From assembly GCA_027186245.1 (NCBI GenBank), contig CP114486.1, positions 62,001-126,000 on the forward strand: a DNA stretch of 64,000 nt, read 5' to 3'. This stretch comes from Coriaria nepalensis (Eukaryota; Streptophyta; Magnoliopsida; Cucurbitales; Coriariaceae). The notes under the pieces are model-generated. The model was not told where the DNA came from, did not search any database, and was given only the letters and a program-made list of their open reading frames with translations. Of this stretch, positions 21,753 to 33,319 are shown in pieces. Within the stretch, counting starts at the first letter, position 1. Each line of letters opens with the position of its first letter. A program made the position numbers and the translations under genes.

Positions 21753-24352
21753 ATGTCGGATTCGGTAACATCTGAAAATGGATTGCCGGTAGATGTCCAA
21801 CTACTTCGCGCGACCGACGATGAACATGGCGGAATCATTGTGGAAATGAACAAGGAGGAGGAGGCTATGGACCCTCACACCTTTCATACTTCGCTTACAG
21901 CTTCCCTCTCCCATTGGAAGCAGCAGGTATTCACTATTATGCCTCTAATACTCATTTCCCATTCTGGATTGATTTGGTCTTGGTGGGCCCCTTTGTTGGG
22001 GGAGGGGGAGGGGGGGGGGGGGTTGTTCCTGCTATTTCACTTTTTTTTTTTTTTGTAAATAAGACACCAAAAAAATAATTAAAAAATGTATTTTTACATA
22101 CAACTATGTGGGTATTGGATAATTTCTCTTCAATTTGTAACCAAGTTTATTTTCATTCATACTTTTTCTGCGTTTGATTCAACCTGCTTATCACCCGCAC
22201 TTCTGTTTAAACTGATCTGTAGGGCAAGAAGGGCGTCTGGATCAAGCTTCCAATTGAACTCGTACATCTCGTCGAAACTGCAGTAAAGGTACTTCCTTCT
22301 TATACTCATCCATGGAGCATATTTGTAATTGACACTAGTTTAATACGCACTGCTTTGTGAAGGTCTTAGATTTGACATTTGGAAGGAATAGAGCATAGGC
22401 ATATGGCTATGCAAAACCCAACTCTCTCTCTTTCTCTCTCTCCCCCTCCCTGTTGTTAAAAGTATCTTTGCTTGTGTGTCTGCTGCAATTCCCTGTTACC
22501 CACCACTTAAGTTCAAAGAGACAAACTAACCATCATTTGTTGGAAAAATTGAAGATCTGAGTTTGTTTGAGAGTGTTCCAACTCAAAAATAGAAACAGCA
22601 AACACTGAACTGATAGCATAGGCAAAAAAACAGAACAGCAAGACTTTGAAAATTAAAACTGAAGCTTAATTGTATTAATGAAACGTTAAACTAAGCAGTG
22701 ATTACAAATGAAACTAGATATCTAAAACATGATTAAAAACATTAATTGAGATTTAGACTACTTAGCAAACAGCAAAACACAGTGCTCGAATCCAAAAATG
22801 CAGACAATATATTTTTCTCTCAACATAGCAACCAAGTGGACAAAAGATCAATTTTGTCCAAAAACTGATCTGATGATGGGATTGCTCCACCAAAACCTCC
22901 AACACACTTGAAATGAACTTCTAAACTTTCTGGAATCAAAATTGGATCGGACTGAACGCAGATTTGCTGAGTTGCCTTGCTGATCAAGCAACTGAAAGTT
23001 CAAAAACAGCAGATCCTAGATTAGGCCATAACTTGATCAATTCTGATCTGATTGAGTTGATTGTTCTTCCAACAAGTTTGTTTTAACCTCCTTCAACTGT
23101 AAGGAATTAGAGTCAACGCAAAACAAACTCAAAAAGTCAACTCTGATCACTCTTAATAATCATTAAGAAGTAGTTTCAGATCCTTCAAACATTATTATCT
23201 TCCATCGTAACCAATGATCTGGATGAAATCTTCCTTATTAGGCAATTCTCTGTGAAATTGTGGTTATCCTTGTGACAGGATGGATTTGGCTACCACCATG
23301 CTGAGCCAACTTACTTGATGCTCGTGCACTGGATTCCTGTAACTGGTAGCACTATTCCTGAAAATGCTTCACACAAAGTAGTTGTTGGTGGTGTTGTGTT
23401 GAGCAGCACAAATGAGGTACTCATTTTTCTCAATTGAACAAGTAATGCTTCCAAACATAATTCTAATAGATTAGTGGTAATATCTTTCTGGTCATGAGTA
23501 TAGCCTTTTGTTGGTAGATACTTGTTGTCCAGGAAAAAATTGGTAACTTGCGCGGAAAATGGAAAATCCCTACCGGCACTGTTGATGAGGTTCGTACTAA
23601 AAAAGAATGATAGCCTCTTCACATATATGAAATAATGAGACCAGAATTGTTGTGTTTTGTGAACCTTTGAATGACGCAGTATTTTTACAGGGTGAGGACC
23701 TATTTGCGGCAGTTAAGAGAGAAGTGAAAGAAGAAACAGGAGTAAGTGATTTTAGTAGAGAAATGGCTTTTATTTTGTTAGTGACGTGTGTGGTTTTCCT
23801 TGCTTCAGATTGACACAGAATTTCAGGAGATTGTTGCATTCAGGTAGCGGTTGTTTGTAATGCCTTGAAGCTCTAAAGAGTGTACAAGTAGAAATATGTA
23901 GTTTGTACTGACATCTCTAGGTTTGTACTTGCATCTTAACAGACAGTTTCACAAGGCATTCTTTGAGAAGTCGACTCTGTTCTTCCTGTGCATGCTACGT
24001 CCGCTGTCCTTTGACATCCAGATTCAAGAACTGGAGATTGAGGCAGCCCAGGTATGGTCCTTGCTGCCTGGCACTGTTCATTGTAGAATATCGTAGTTTT
24101 GATTTTTTAAGTGTTGGTGTTACTTGTGGTGGGGTGTAGTGGATGGCTTTTGAAGAATTTGCGGCGGAACCATACACCCAAAAGGACGAACCTTCAAAGT
24201 ATATTGTGGAAATATGCTTAGCAAAGCGCTCGGAGGGGGGTTATTCTGGATATACTCCGGTGCCTGTTAAGTCTGTCTTCGACAACCGATCGAGTTTTTT
24301 ATATTTAAACACTCATCATCTGAATAACTTCTCAGATTCTAATAAGTCTTAG
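21753..24352 (+). CDS. Nudix hydrolase, plant NUDT2/NUDT10-like (ADP-ribose/NADH pyrophosphatase type)
   Basis: Eight exons (21753-21926, 22223-22288, 23279-23416, 23518-23589, 23691-23741, 23809-23843, 23943-24051, 24140-24352) splice to 285 residues. The pre-Nudix domain (GVWIKLPIELVHLVETAV, GYHHAEPTYLMLVHWIP) is typical of the plant NUDT2/5/6/7/8/10 group. The Nudix box is complete: G-x5-E-x7-REVKEETGI, across the junctions of exons 4 to 6. Family members hydrolyse ADP-ribose and NADH to a nucleoside monophosphate, and act in redox and stress responses. The first ATG in frame is 21753, and the longer frame upstream lacks an ATG. The N-terminus is about 55 residues longer than in cytosolic members. 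Intron 2 carries a solo LTR (22538-23191), but the coding frame is intact. Confidence 0.9.
22538..23191 (-). repeat. Solo LTR (copia type) in intron 2 of the Nudix gene
   Basis: 654 bp beginning TGTTGG and ending CAAACA, flanked by TCATT (22533-22537) and TTATT (23192-23196), a target duplication with one mismatch. Near its minus-strand 5' end it has the GTTGACTTTTTGAG block, then sequence like GATTAGGCC...AACTTGA. Both are shared with the LTR at 61048-61712 and the solo LTR at 60141-60798, whose lengths are also 658-665 bp. It contains no coding sequence. Confidence 0.72.
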
Positions 24353-24744
24353 CTTCGTTCCTGTGTAACCATAATTGCATTTGACTTGGCCCTCCATTTC
24401 CTCTGTAATATATATATAACTAGTCGGATTTAGATGGTTGGTTGGTAAAAGGAAATAAGAAATGGGAGTTGGGACATTACAAGTAAAGGAAGCAGTGACC
24501 TCCATCTGTTTGCACTTTTCATAAAAAATCATTTATTGCCAGCTTTCACAACTGTCTGTCTTAAACTCTTAATGTTACAATCTCACAAAATGATTTTGCC
24601 ATAATCAACTAAAATTAAACAATCTCACACTCCTCCTCCTCTTTTGGTTTTTTGTTTGTTTTATAATTAAAATAAAACGTAAATATAAACAAACATGATG
24701 AAAAATACGAAGGATTCCGTAGTGTCCTACGGAAAAGCTCAGGC
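24353..24744. other. Convergent 3' flanks of Nudix and FLA genes
   Basis: About 390 bp between two convergent genes. It should hold both 3' UTRs. Nothing else is seen. Confidence 0.5.
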
Positions 24745-25944
24745 TCACAACAACACAAGCCCAACAACACCCACGTACACACCAGCTAAACCAATTCTCC
24801 ACCCACCCAGTCCTGCTCCACCATTATCATCTGCCGTCTCATTCGCCACATCACTTTCCGGCGACTCACTATCGGGAGACGAAGCATCTTTTTGAGCCTT
24901 TGGCGCCTCTGCTTCCCCCTTAAACAACTCTTGAGGCTTCAAGACCTTGTCGATCGTGTAGATAGCCACCGGCTGCTTGTCGAGAAGCGTCCCGGTGATT
25001 TTAGCCATCACGATCTTGGTTTTCAGTGTCACCTCCTCACCTTGGTTCTGCACGGTAAAGTCGAACTTCTTGGCTCCTTCTGTGGCCAACGTGTTCATAA
25101 TGCCGTTATTTGATTGGAGCATAGACATAGACATATACACCGGCACGCCGTGGTATTCCAGCAATGCCTTTTTGGCGGCGGCCGTTAAGTTTTTGTACTT
25201 GGGCAAAAATGCCTTGAAAACGTCATCGAGAGGGCAAAAGACGGTGAGTCCGCCCTGAGCGCTGTCCTCAAACGTCTTTTCAGCGTCCGAAGCTGAGAGA
25301 GTATCGGCAAATACTTTGCATCCAAGTGCTGACATCAAGCCTGTAAGATTAAGCTCGCTGGGACCCGGAGTCGGAGCTTCAGCCACATCGGACAGTAGAA
25401 TCTTGCTAATCTGAATGACGGAGATGTTGTAGGGAATTTCATGTACGGATTTGACGAAATAGGCATCGATTTTTCCGCCGCCGCTATCTTCAGGGGAGAA
25501 ACCTACCTTACCGCCCTTGAGGTCTGTGATGTTGACAAAGCCTGAAGAGCCGGGGGCAGAACCTGTAGCTTGGAACATGGTGGCGGCAAGGGCAGTGCCA
25601 TGAGTTATCTGGTGGAGCTTTTTGGCGCCAAAGTAGTCAAGGAGGACATGGAGGGAGAGAATGTTTTTGATGGAGTAGATGGAGAGGTGCTTGGACAAGA
25701 GTTGGTTCATGGCGGCATTGTGGACGGCGCAGACGGTGATGGTGGTGCGCTGGTTGATCTCGGGAGCGAGATGGGTCAAGGTCAAGTAGTGGTTGAAGGT
25801 GGAGAAGTCAGGGTGTTGGGCTAGAATTTTGGTTACGTTGTGAGCTTGAGTTAAGGGACGGAAGGGCAGGAGAGAGAGAATGACCATGAGGGCCAGAATG
25901 CCGGAGTTGAAGAATGGGCGGAGCAGGGGCCGGAGTGGTGGCAT
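24745..25944 (-). CDS. Fasciclin-like arabinogalactan protein (FLA1/FLA2 type)
   Basis: A single-exon gene of 399 residues. It has a hydrophobic signal peptide (about residues 13-34) and a first fasciclin domain (about 36-185, with TITVCAVHNAAMNQLL and LSLHVLLDYFGAKKLH). A short arabinogalactan-type linker follows (EAPTPGPSE), then a second fasciclin domain (about 197-345, with LTVFCPLDDVFKAFLP and LLEYHGVPVYMSM). The tail is acidic Ser/Pro-rich and ends in hydrophobic residues (about 380-399), as expected for GPI anchoring. Several NxT/S sites (NVT, NIT, NIS, NLT) are present. Two fasciclin domains, a GPI tail and this length fit plant group FLA1/2. Such proteins sit at the plasma membrane/cell wall and act in adhesion and shoot development. 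Confidence 0.93.
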   Translation of the reverse strand: MPPLRPLLRPFFNSGILALMVILSLLPFRPLTQAHNVTKILAQHPDFSTFNHYLTLTHLAPEINQRTTITVCAVHNAAMNQLLSKHLSIYSIKNILSLHVLLDYFGAKKLHQITHGTALAATMFQATGSAPGSSGFVNITDLKGGKVGFSPEDSGGGKIDAYFVKSVHEIPYNISVIQISKILLSDVAEAPTPGPSELNLTGLMSALGCKVFADTLSASDAEKTFEDSAQGGLTVFCPLDDVFKAFLPKYKNLTAAAKKALLEYHGVPVYMSMSMLQSNNGIMNTLATEGAKKFDFTVQNQGEEVTLKTKIVMAKITGTLLDKQPVAIYTIDKVLKPQELFKGEAEAPKAQKDASSPDSESPESDVANETADDNGGAGLGGWRIGLAGVYVGVVGLVLL

Positions 25945-27197
25945 CTTCGCTTAGCCTTGTGTTGTATAAAAGTGGCTGCTGGACGCTGCTGCAAAGGAAA
26001 GGATAGGAAAGGTTAATATAGGAGATGGTCGTCATGGAAGTGTACGTACTTAAAGAATGGGGCTCCCGCCCTACTACGAGAAGAGAAATTCTAAAGTGAA
26101 AGATATCTAACACGTTATCCTCAGGCTAGAATTAGAACTAAAAAAGCTGCTCTCACGTGACACGTGGTACAAGCATCTATCTATGTATTGAAGTCTAAAG
26201 ATGAGAGAAACCAGGGTCAGGGACTTTTTATCTTTATGACGTAGTAGCAAGCCCCCGTCACAAGCATGGAATGTTGCCTAACTATACTCTTCCATCCTTC
26301 ATCCTTCATCCTTCATCCTTCACCCTTGATGTGTAAAATGTGAGATTCTACTCTCATTATTTTTTAAGTAGAAACTGCAAAGCGAAAGCGTAATGTAGGA
26401 ACCAAGATTACTCGCCACTCTTTGACTGTGTGTGCATTAGTATGAGGAGGACACGTGGATGAGATCACGACAGTCTTACTCCCACACTGGATTCTTGACC
26501 TGCCCTTTTTTCTTTGTTACTTTATTATTTCTTACATTCTGAATTAGAAACTGTGCAGATAATGTCCATGATGGAGTACTACAACTCATCGGAACTTCCC
26601 CCGGAGGGGCCGCCTTATACCATACATGGAAGAGTGAAATGATTGGAACTTCAAACTTGGAAGGGGGTGGTGAAATAATCTCCAGAGACCTACGTAGAAA
26701 CAGATAATGTTGGAGAGTGGACCACCGGATTTGTTGATGTGGAAAGAGGAGCAGCCGCATTATTGATGTACGCTCCTAGTAGAACGTAGAAAATATTAAG
26801 TAATTAGTGAGATCAACCAAAGCGTCTTCTTTTTTTTTTTTTTTTTTAAACCAAGCGTTGTAGACTTGAAATGAATGCTGTTACTGGTAAATAACCGCCG
26901 CTTTGTAGCGGGCCATGACATGGCTGGTTCAAGTTCAAACTTCAGTTGAATAACTAATTAATTATACATACAAGAGATTAAGCTTGAATACATGAATGGG
27001 AACATGAAGAGTAAGGATGCTTTAATGAATGTATGTCCATGATTTTCATGGAAAAAACCACCTCAGAATCCAGGGTGGTATTAGCTACACATGCTCCATA
27101 CCATAGTGTCATTCCCAAGATTAAAAACAAAAAAAAAACAATATATAAATGTAAAACCTTCAAATTAAATATCAAGTCACAGAGTACTCGAACAATT
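25945..27197. other. Intergenic, FLA promoter side
   Basis: No supported gene. It includes a short microsatellite of TTCATCC-type units at about 26289-26325. The first few hundred bases are the probable FLA promoter and 5' UTR. An oligo-T run lies near 26830. Confidence 0.55.
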
Positions 27198-27974
27198 TTA
27201 CTCGGGAGGAGGATGGGATGTGATAATTGAACCCACTGAAATGTCAATCTCTATCAAGTTTTCTTCTTCATTCATGTCTGCTAAAACCTCCACCTGATGG
27301 CCCTCTTGGTGCCTTTTCATGGAAATGGAATAACCAGCATCATCCAGTATGCATGTCTCCTGCTTCTGCCATGCCTCTTTCTTCATTTCAACCCAATAAT
27401 TAGCCTCTACATCTGCATCCAGAACCGTAAGTGCAATCTCAATCAGGCTATCATCATCACTGTCTGAACTCATCTCCTCTGAGACTCCCAGATTTTTGGC
27501 CCCACCATCTGAACTTGAACGCATCCAATTGAACCCTCCACCTTCATCTTCTGCTTCCGTGTCAACATCATTACTGCTTTCACTATCTGAAGATAAATCC
27601 CACGGCAAAGAAGATGACCCCTCTCCATACTCAATCCGCTGACTGGCTTCACTTTGTGGGCAGGTCCAAGTAAGAGAACACGTTTCATTAAGCAGTTGAA
27701 GATTCTCTCCTCCAAGCTCCTTTTCATGTAGGCTTTTTCTACCTTTGAGATGATACTCGTGATTTTGGACTGCACCACCCTGTTCTAAGACCGCCTGTTT
27801 CTTTGTCACTTTGGCCAGCAAGAAAGTTGATAGAATTGAAATGGGGGGTGTCACAAGGGCATTAGCTGTGAAACCAAAGCCTAGGAAACGGACAAGAGCT
27901 AGAGCAAGAAAGAGGACAGTAATACTAAGAAACGAAAGTCCAGAAAACCGGAAAGAGGAGAAGCTTGCCTCCAT
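27198..27974 (-). CDS. Unrecognised plant protein with N-terminal membrane segments and acidic C-terminus
   Basis: A 258-residue frame. ATG at 27974 (MEASFSSFRFSG) is preferred. The frame extends upstream to 28028 without an ATG, and a pyrimidine-poor TTGGCAG near 28009 could be the acceptor of a 5' UTR intron. Residues 10-55 hold one long or two short hydrophobic helices (LSFLSITVLFLALALVRFLG, then ILSTFLLAKV). The rest is hydrophilic and rich in Ser, Asp and Glu (SSDSESSNDVDTEAEDEGGG). A conserved-looking end reads NEEENLIEIDISVGSI. I recognise this layout as a plant-specific family of unknown function but cannot name it. A single-exon gene is supported by length and composition only. Confidence 0.65.
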   Translation of the reverse strand: MEASFSSFRFSGLSFLSITVLFLALALVRFLGFGFTANALVTPPISILSTFLLAKVTKKQAVLEQGGAVQNHEYHLKGRKSLHEKELGGENLQLLNETCSLTWTCPQSEASQRIEYGEGSSSLPWDLSSDSESSNDVDTEAEDEGGGFNWMRSSSDGGAKNLGVSEEMSSDSDDDSLIEIALTVLDADVEANYWVEMKKEAWQKQETCILDDAGYSISMKRHQEGHQVEVLADMNEEENLIEIDISVGSIITSHPPPE

Positions 27975-29682
27975 CAATAGGTCAAAAATAGTGAATTTCA
28001 ATATTTTTCCCTGCCAATACAACAGCAAAAGTTACTTTGAATGAGAGGAGTGATTATACCTTAGCTTAAGACAAATGTTATTTAGTACCTGTAGCTGTAG
28101 GTAGTGTGTTGAAACCTGTATGATGAATTGATTAATTTAAAGAGCATTTAATTATGCGAACCAAACATGAGTGGCAGTCAAAGTAAGAGCACAGTTCCAA
28201 ATTTCGTCAGGTTACCCAAAGTGAGACAGACAGTTTTCCAGTGATACTTTGATCCCATTTTCTACTGTCTGCAATAGATTAATATTAGCCTATCGATGGG
28301 TAAAGATTACTCATGGGGATACCTGAATCTGTGCAGTCTGGCTTCAAACTTGAATATTACTCATTTTGGCAGGCACCCACCCGTTAAGGAAGGAAGGAAG
28401 GCCATTACTCATTTCTTCCTCACAAGTAACAAGAAAGAGAGTCATAAGTTATGACTCGGAAAAACAATACAAGTGGGCAACCAGTTGGAATGTGAAAAGT
28501 TAAAAAGGTAGAAATGGTTGTACTGATGTTGGCCAAACCTAATCATTTCCTGCGTGCGCTTGATCTAATTATCATATACATTAACTTCTCGTACAAAAAT
28601 GCATTCTAGTCATCGAATCACATGACACAAACGTTATTTTATCCAGAGTTAAAAATGGCGATCATAATGTAACTTAGACTTGGAGGCATGTGTTTTAGCT
28701 TAAAGCATTTTGTAGCTTAGAGCATCAAACCCTTTGTATGCTTCTTTTCTTTGTCATTTCACCATTTCACCATACAATTTAATTGTGATTTACGTTAAAA
28801 GAATTGACAAAATTCAAACTTTTGTGTTTAATTCAGCACAGGGATTCGTGATTCCAAGCTTGGGGATGGGATTGGGTATTGGACATCCAGATCAAACTGC
28901 CAAATCTGAAGCTCCACTAGCTACTACTAGTCCCACTTTTCTATTCAACTCTCAAAAGGCTAATCATATATACACAAATATATAACTCTCATTGATCAAA
29001 TGAATGTGTCTGTCTCAATAAAATTGCACCCTTCTGAGCACTTTACAATGCATTACATGCACGAGGACGTAACAGATAATGGCAATATTCTAGCAAAACT
29101 GAACTTGTCATAGCTCTATTTGATATAGAAACTCTGTGTCATGGCTCCATTTGCTGGATTGGGCAAAGAAAATATCAATAGTTTACCTTCAGAAGACCCC
29201 TATTCGTTTCATTTGATTCTCATAAACTATAATCCAGTTGTCTTGGGTATAGACCATTGATTTATTGCAATAGTGATTTATTATGGATATTTGTAAAATA
29301 AGAAATTGCAAGATTTCGTTTGAAAATTTTCCGAAAGGTTAATCATAAATTATTCTCTCTATCCATCGTACGAATAAGGCATATAATAAAGTCAAATGCT
29401 AGTATTCATTATTGGACTGAAGAAAGAAAGTAAAGAAATGAAGCCCAATCCAAACTTATAAAGGCCCATGTGAAAGCCCAACCTCCAAGTAAGATGACAG
29501 CCCATATTTTAGTCCATGAAAACAAAAGGAAATTGACCTATTTTTATTTGTTATCAAGCAATTAAAATGGATAACTAACCCAATAAGTGGAGATGAGATT
29601 GCAAGCAAAATTGGAAGTGCACGGTTATCATGATATCAAATCCGGATTTCAAGGCATGTGAAAAGGGATTTGCTTTTATCTG
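27975..29682. other. Intergenic
   Basis: No supported gene. Composition is AT-rich non-coding. An open frame of 83 codons at 28734 has no recognisable motif. The right end adjoins the degraded 3' end of the PLP-enzyme pseudogene. Confidence 0.5.
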
Positions 29683-29699
29683 TTAAAGCGATCGGTGGG

Positions 29700-30853
29700 A
29701 GAATTTGAATGAGAATTTAATATAAGATGCTTCGCGAAGAGGGGGAGCCAGATACTCATAATTATAGAACTTACTCAGATGTCTCATTCCACTGTCACAT
29801 AGAATGGTAACAATGGTCTTACCGGGTCCAATTTCCCGAGCCACTTTGACAGCTCTAACGCAATTCATGGCTGAAGAACTCCCGAGGAATAGTCCATCCT
29901 TCTTCAAAAGAAACCTGATTCAATGTTCAGATACATTAAGTCTCAATTCAAGTTGAGCACAAAAGTTAAGAGTTGAGTTACCCCGTTGAGGTTTGTCACC
30001 CGCCTTGGATAGAACAGATTAACATCAGAAACAAAGAAGAAACATCAAGAGATGAATGTCATGGACCGACCTAGACATTTCAACAGACTCCAGATCGGTG
30101 CCACGATGTGCACCATCTAGTTTTTCCATCAGAAAATTTTGCGTCAATCGGTTTATTCCAATTCCTTCAGTTATTGTATATCAAACGGGTTCTTAGCCTT
30201 CTTCCTTCAGCCTCCTCTTTGGTGTACGTCACTCCTCTTGTTACCTTATTGAACAGACCAAAACCGGGAGGATCTATGAGGTAGCACTTCACGTTTGAAT
30301 TTCTTTCCTGCTTCCACATGCCAAGACATGGTTTTACAGTCAATTTACAGAATGGGATTGAAACAAGGGGAACTGAAAAAATCAATCAAACCTGGAGAAG
30401 CCGGGAAACACGAGCCAGGGTCCTACCAGTGCATGCGGCTGCTACAAATGCGTCTACATTCCCGCTAGTCTTGCTACAAATGGTATCTTTCACACTTCCA
30501 CCGGGATTTAAAAACTCGCACTTGCCAAGAATCTGAAGATACCAACAGCAAATCAATACTCTCTCAACAGGGAAAAAAGGATAAATATGAAAATCAAAGA
30601 GAACCCAATTGGCGAAACTTGCGGAAAGACATAAAGGAGGGAGAAAGGTAGTTACTTCACAACCAGTTGCTTCTGATAGGCTGTTGATGCGTATTAAGGG
30701 GGTGTTGCCAATGGCCGCAACCAGCCCATTTCTGTCTGAGGGAATGGCCTTTCGGGTCCTCTTACAAGAACGCTTGACGAGGTAAGAGAGCACGGCGAGG
30801 GAGATGGAAATCGCAGCAGAGCCGGAGGCGCCATTGTCGGTGCCCTGCTCCAA
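29700..30853 (-). pseudogene. OAS-TL/cysteine-synthase-like PLP enzyme, pseudogene
   Basis: The homologue is the plant PLP-dependent group resembling Arabidopsis At1g55880. The first exon (from 30853) gives a membrane-like N-terminus then NGLVAAIGNTPLIRINSL. The next piece has ILGKCEFLNPGGSVKD, with the PLP lysine. Directly after that, with no intron, comes TSGNVDAFVAAACTGRTLAR. The several hundred bases that should encode the substrate loop between them are missing. Glycines of the GTGGTLAGV loop are replaced by Cys, Arg and Arg. Then CYLIDPPGFGLFNKVTRGV and EEAEGRRL follow, a frameshift near 30185, FLMEKLDGAHRGTDLESVE near 30120, and DGLFLGSSSAMNC and TIVTILCDSGMRHLSKFY near 29880-29770. 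The C-terminus is altered. Confidence 0.85.
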
Positions 30854-31142
30854 CTAATTCTGATTCGATCGATTTAGTTGGCAATGGGCCGCCAATCAGA
30901 AAGGAAACAAAATCCACTTTGGTGTTCGCATCAATTGGGCCTATGTATGGGCTAGTCCAGTCGCTTCTAATTTAATTGATTGTCCGCTTGAATCGCTTTA
31001 TTTATCGTTTAAAACTGAAATAAATAATAAAGAAGTTGAAAAGCAATCATCAATTGAATTGACCAGACACAGACAAAAATACGGCATCCCGACTCCCTCC
31101 CACTTCCCAGTGACAGTGAACACTAAATCTTGGTTTGTTGCC
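30854..31142. other. Divergent intergenic region
   Basis: Under 300 bp between the PLP pseudogene (-) and the small membrane-protein gene (+). It could hold a divergent promoter. No motif is claimed. Confidence 0.4.
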
Positions 31143-31421
31143 ATGGAGATCCCGGAAAAGCTGATCAAGTTCAAGTTCCACATCCTGTTTGCGCTACTTC
31201 TCTGTCTCACTCTCCTCTCGTTGGTCTTCCTGGCAGCGAGATTCCTCACTGTCTTGGCCTACTTCTGGCCCCTCCTCCTGTCCACAGCCCTATTTCTACT
31301 TCTTGTCCTTGTCTTCGGCAGAACATCCTCGTCGGAACCCGCCGCTGAAGGAGACGGAGTACTACTGGACTATGTCACTGCCCAACCCGAACACCCCGTC
31401 CAAATTTTCAAGTCAGAGTAA
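31143..31421 (+). CDS. Small two-helix membrane protein, function unknown
   Basis: A 92-residue single-exon frame. The start MEIPEKLIKFK is chosen over the upstream ATG at 31059 because GCCATGG is a good plant start context and the protein then begins with a short amphipathic segment before the helices. Two adjacent hydrophobic helices cover about residues 12-33 (LFALLLCLTLLSLVFLAARF) and 36-57 (LAYFWPLLLSTALFLLLVLV). The C-terminal 30 residues are polar (TSSSEPAAEGDG, ending IFKSE). Small plant proteins of this plan exist but I cannot assign a role. Confidence 0.6.
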   Translation: MEIPEKLIKFKFHILFALLLCLTLLSLVFLAARFLTVLAYFWPLLLSTALFLLLVLVFGRTSSSEPAAEGDGVLLDYVTAQPEHPVQIFKSE

Positions 31422-32213
31422 TGAGTTACTTCTTCTAAGTATTATTTCTCCAGCTCCTTTTTTCCTTTAAAATTAGTGCTTAATTTGAAGTTGACAGAGT
31501 ATGTAATTGTAAAATATGGGAACGATCATAAATCCAATCGATAACTCCTTCTGTACGTCTTGCATTTTGGATAATTTGTCTATTTTTGCTCGTTTTAAGT
31601 ATGTCTCTTTTGGTTTTGGTAAGAAATTATCGTGTGTGGATGGAGGAAGACGAATGATGGATTGTGTATCCATCAATCCAGAGCTTCTTAAAGTGAAAGT
31701 AGCAACTGAGAAACCGGATTTAGATCTATCTTAGATTAACGATTCCTCACGATCCTTGTCCTAGTACGACCTGTCGTTACCGTGATATCTTTTCATGGGT
31801 TCCAAGGAACAAGATTTTATCATATGATGAAGAGAATTTCACCTACGTTGTACCGATCCATGCATAGATCAATTTCATATCTATCAGTCCATCATAAGAT
31901 AAGATCCACCCAATAATTTCTCTATGATCAATTTCACAACAGAGTACTGTTTCCATCTTGTGTCAGTACCAGTAGGTTCATCTTAGCTGTTGGATACATG
32001 GATGAGTTTCTTGCCGGAGTATCCGTAATCACCTACAAATTCACAAAGATCCGTGCCGACCAATCCAAAATATTGAAAAGCTTTCCAACCGTCTTTTAAG
32101 TTTGGAATCTGTTATTTACACACAGCAAGTGGATGATGAAAAATAATAATAATAATAACAAAATCTGATGAAGAGTAGTAGTATAGCAGCTCGAGTAGTA
32201 AGTATTATATCAG
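31422..32213. other. Intergenic
   Basis: No supported gene. It contains the 3' flank of the small membrane-protein gene and the 3' UTR side of the K+ channel gene. Confidence 0.45.
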
Positions 32214-33319
32214 CTACTGCACAAGTGTTATATCGGCTATCGACAACGTCCCTGACTGGTCAACATCAAGATTCTCAAACTCTCTCAACAAAACATAGAT
32301 GTCATCCTGACTAATCTTCCCCATCTCTTTCAGCTTGTATATCACAAACTCAGCTACCCTGTTAATTATGCAAATTCACAAATCAGCATCACACATCCAA
32401 CAACACATACACAATGACTCCAAAACAACTAAATACTTTTTACTTACTCCACAGCCCCATCATCATTCAGATCAGCTGCCTCCAGATCCAAGCTCGTCAC
32501 CTTCCTATTCAGAACCCACTTCACAAATGCCCTTTGCCTTGTTACCGTGTTTAGTTCGGCAGTATAGAGTAAAACTTGAGCCAAACAAATGGTGCTGGTG
32601 AAAATCCAGAATATTGCAAACACACGACCTTCACTTGTTGAGAAGCTCTGATCTCCATACCCTAGAGTTGTAATGGTAGCACAAACACAATAAAATGCAT
32701 CAACTGGATCCAATTCCTCAACATATATTAGAAAAAGAGTCCCGCAAACTATAAGCAGCAGAAGAATGGAAGAGACAAGTAAGCACTTGATTTTCTCTTT
32801 ATTGGTATCAATTTCTTTCATGCTCTCCATTGGTTGGGCCTTATCATGTTGATGTAAGGCCTTAACCAGCAATATCTCCTGCTTCTCGACCAAATAGTCA
32901 GCAGCTCTGCTAAGTACAAGGGCACCTAAAGCCATCCCCGTGAAGACGAAAGCACAAGCTAATAGCTTCGTGAGGATACTGTTCGGCACAAGATCTCCAT
33001 ATCCAACAGTTGTCATCGTAACAATGACAAAGTACACAGCATCAATTAATTCATTTGTCTTTTCCCCCTTTATCTGGTGCCTAACCAAGTAGAAACACAC
33101 AGTTCCCATACCTAAGTAGGCAGTTAAATAGATGGTTACCACTCTGAAACTAGGGTGCATGTTCCCAAACATGGATCCAGATCGTACATTCAGGCCGATG
33201 CCATTTGTCTCTGCAGGAAGAGACTCAGCAAGGGGAGCGCTTCTACAACGCCGAAATCTTCTTCTCGGAGGAACATCGAATCCTGGCAGCAAGGGCCGTG
33301 TCACTCCATCGTCAGCCAT
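32214..33319 (-). CDS. TPK1: Two-pore K+ channel, TPK1/KCO type
   Basis: Two exons, 33319-32448 and 32358-32214, join to 338 residues. The N-terminus has RCRSAP around Ser27, a 14-3-3 binding site of the kind reported for TPK1. There are four membrane helices and two pore loops, each with the selectivity filter: TTVGYGD at 103-109 and TTLGYGD at 217-223. The C-terminus has two EF-hands, DLNDDGAVEVAEF (split by the intron) and DVDQSGTLSIADI, which make the channel Ca2+ sensitive. It ends DITLVQ. TPK1 proteins carry K+ across the vacuolar membrane. The intron inside the first EF-hand is in the position expected for the family. No lesion was found. Confidence 0.95.

Noticed and set aside
25570..25824. 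Gly/Val-rich plus-strand ORF within the FLA gene
   Set aside because: Shadow of the FLA coding sequence on the opposite strand.
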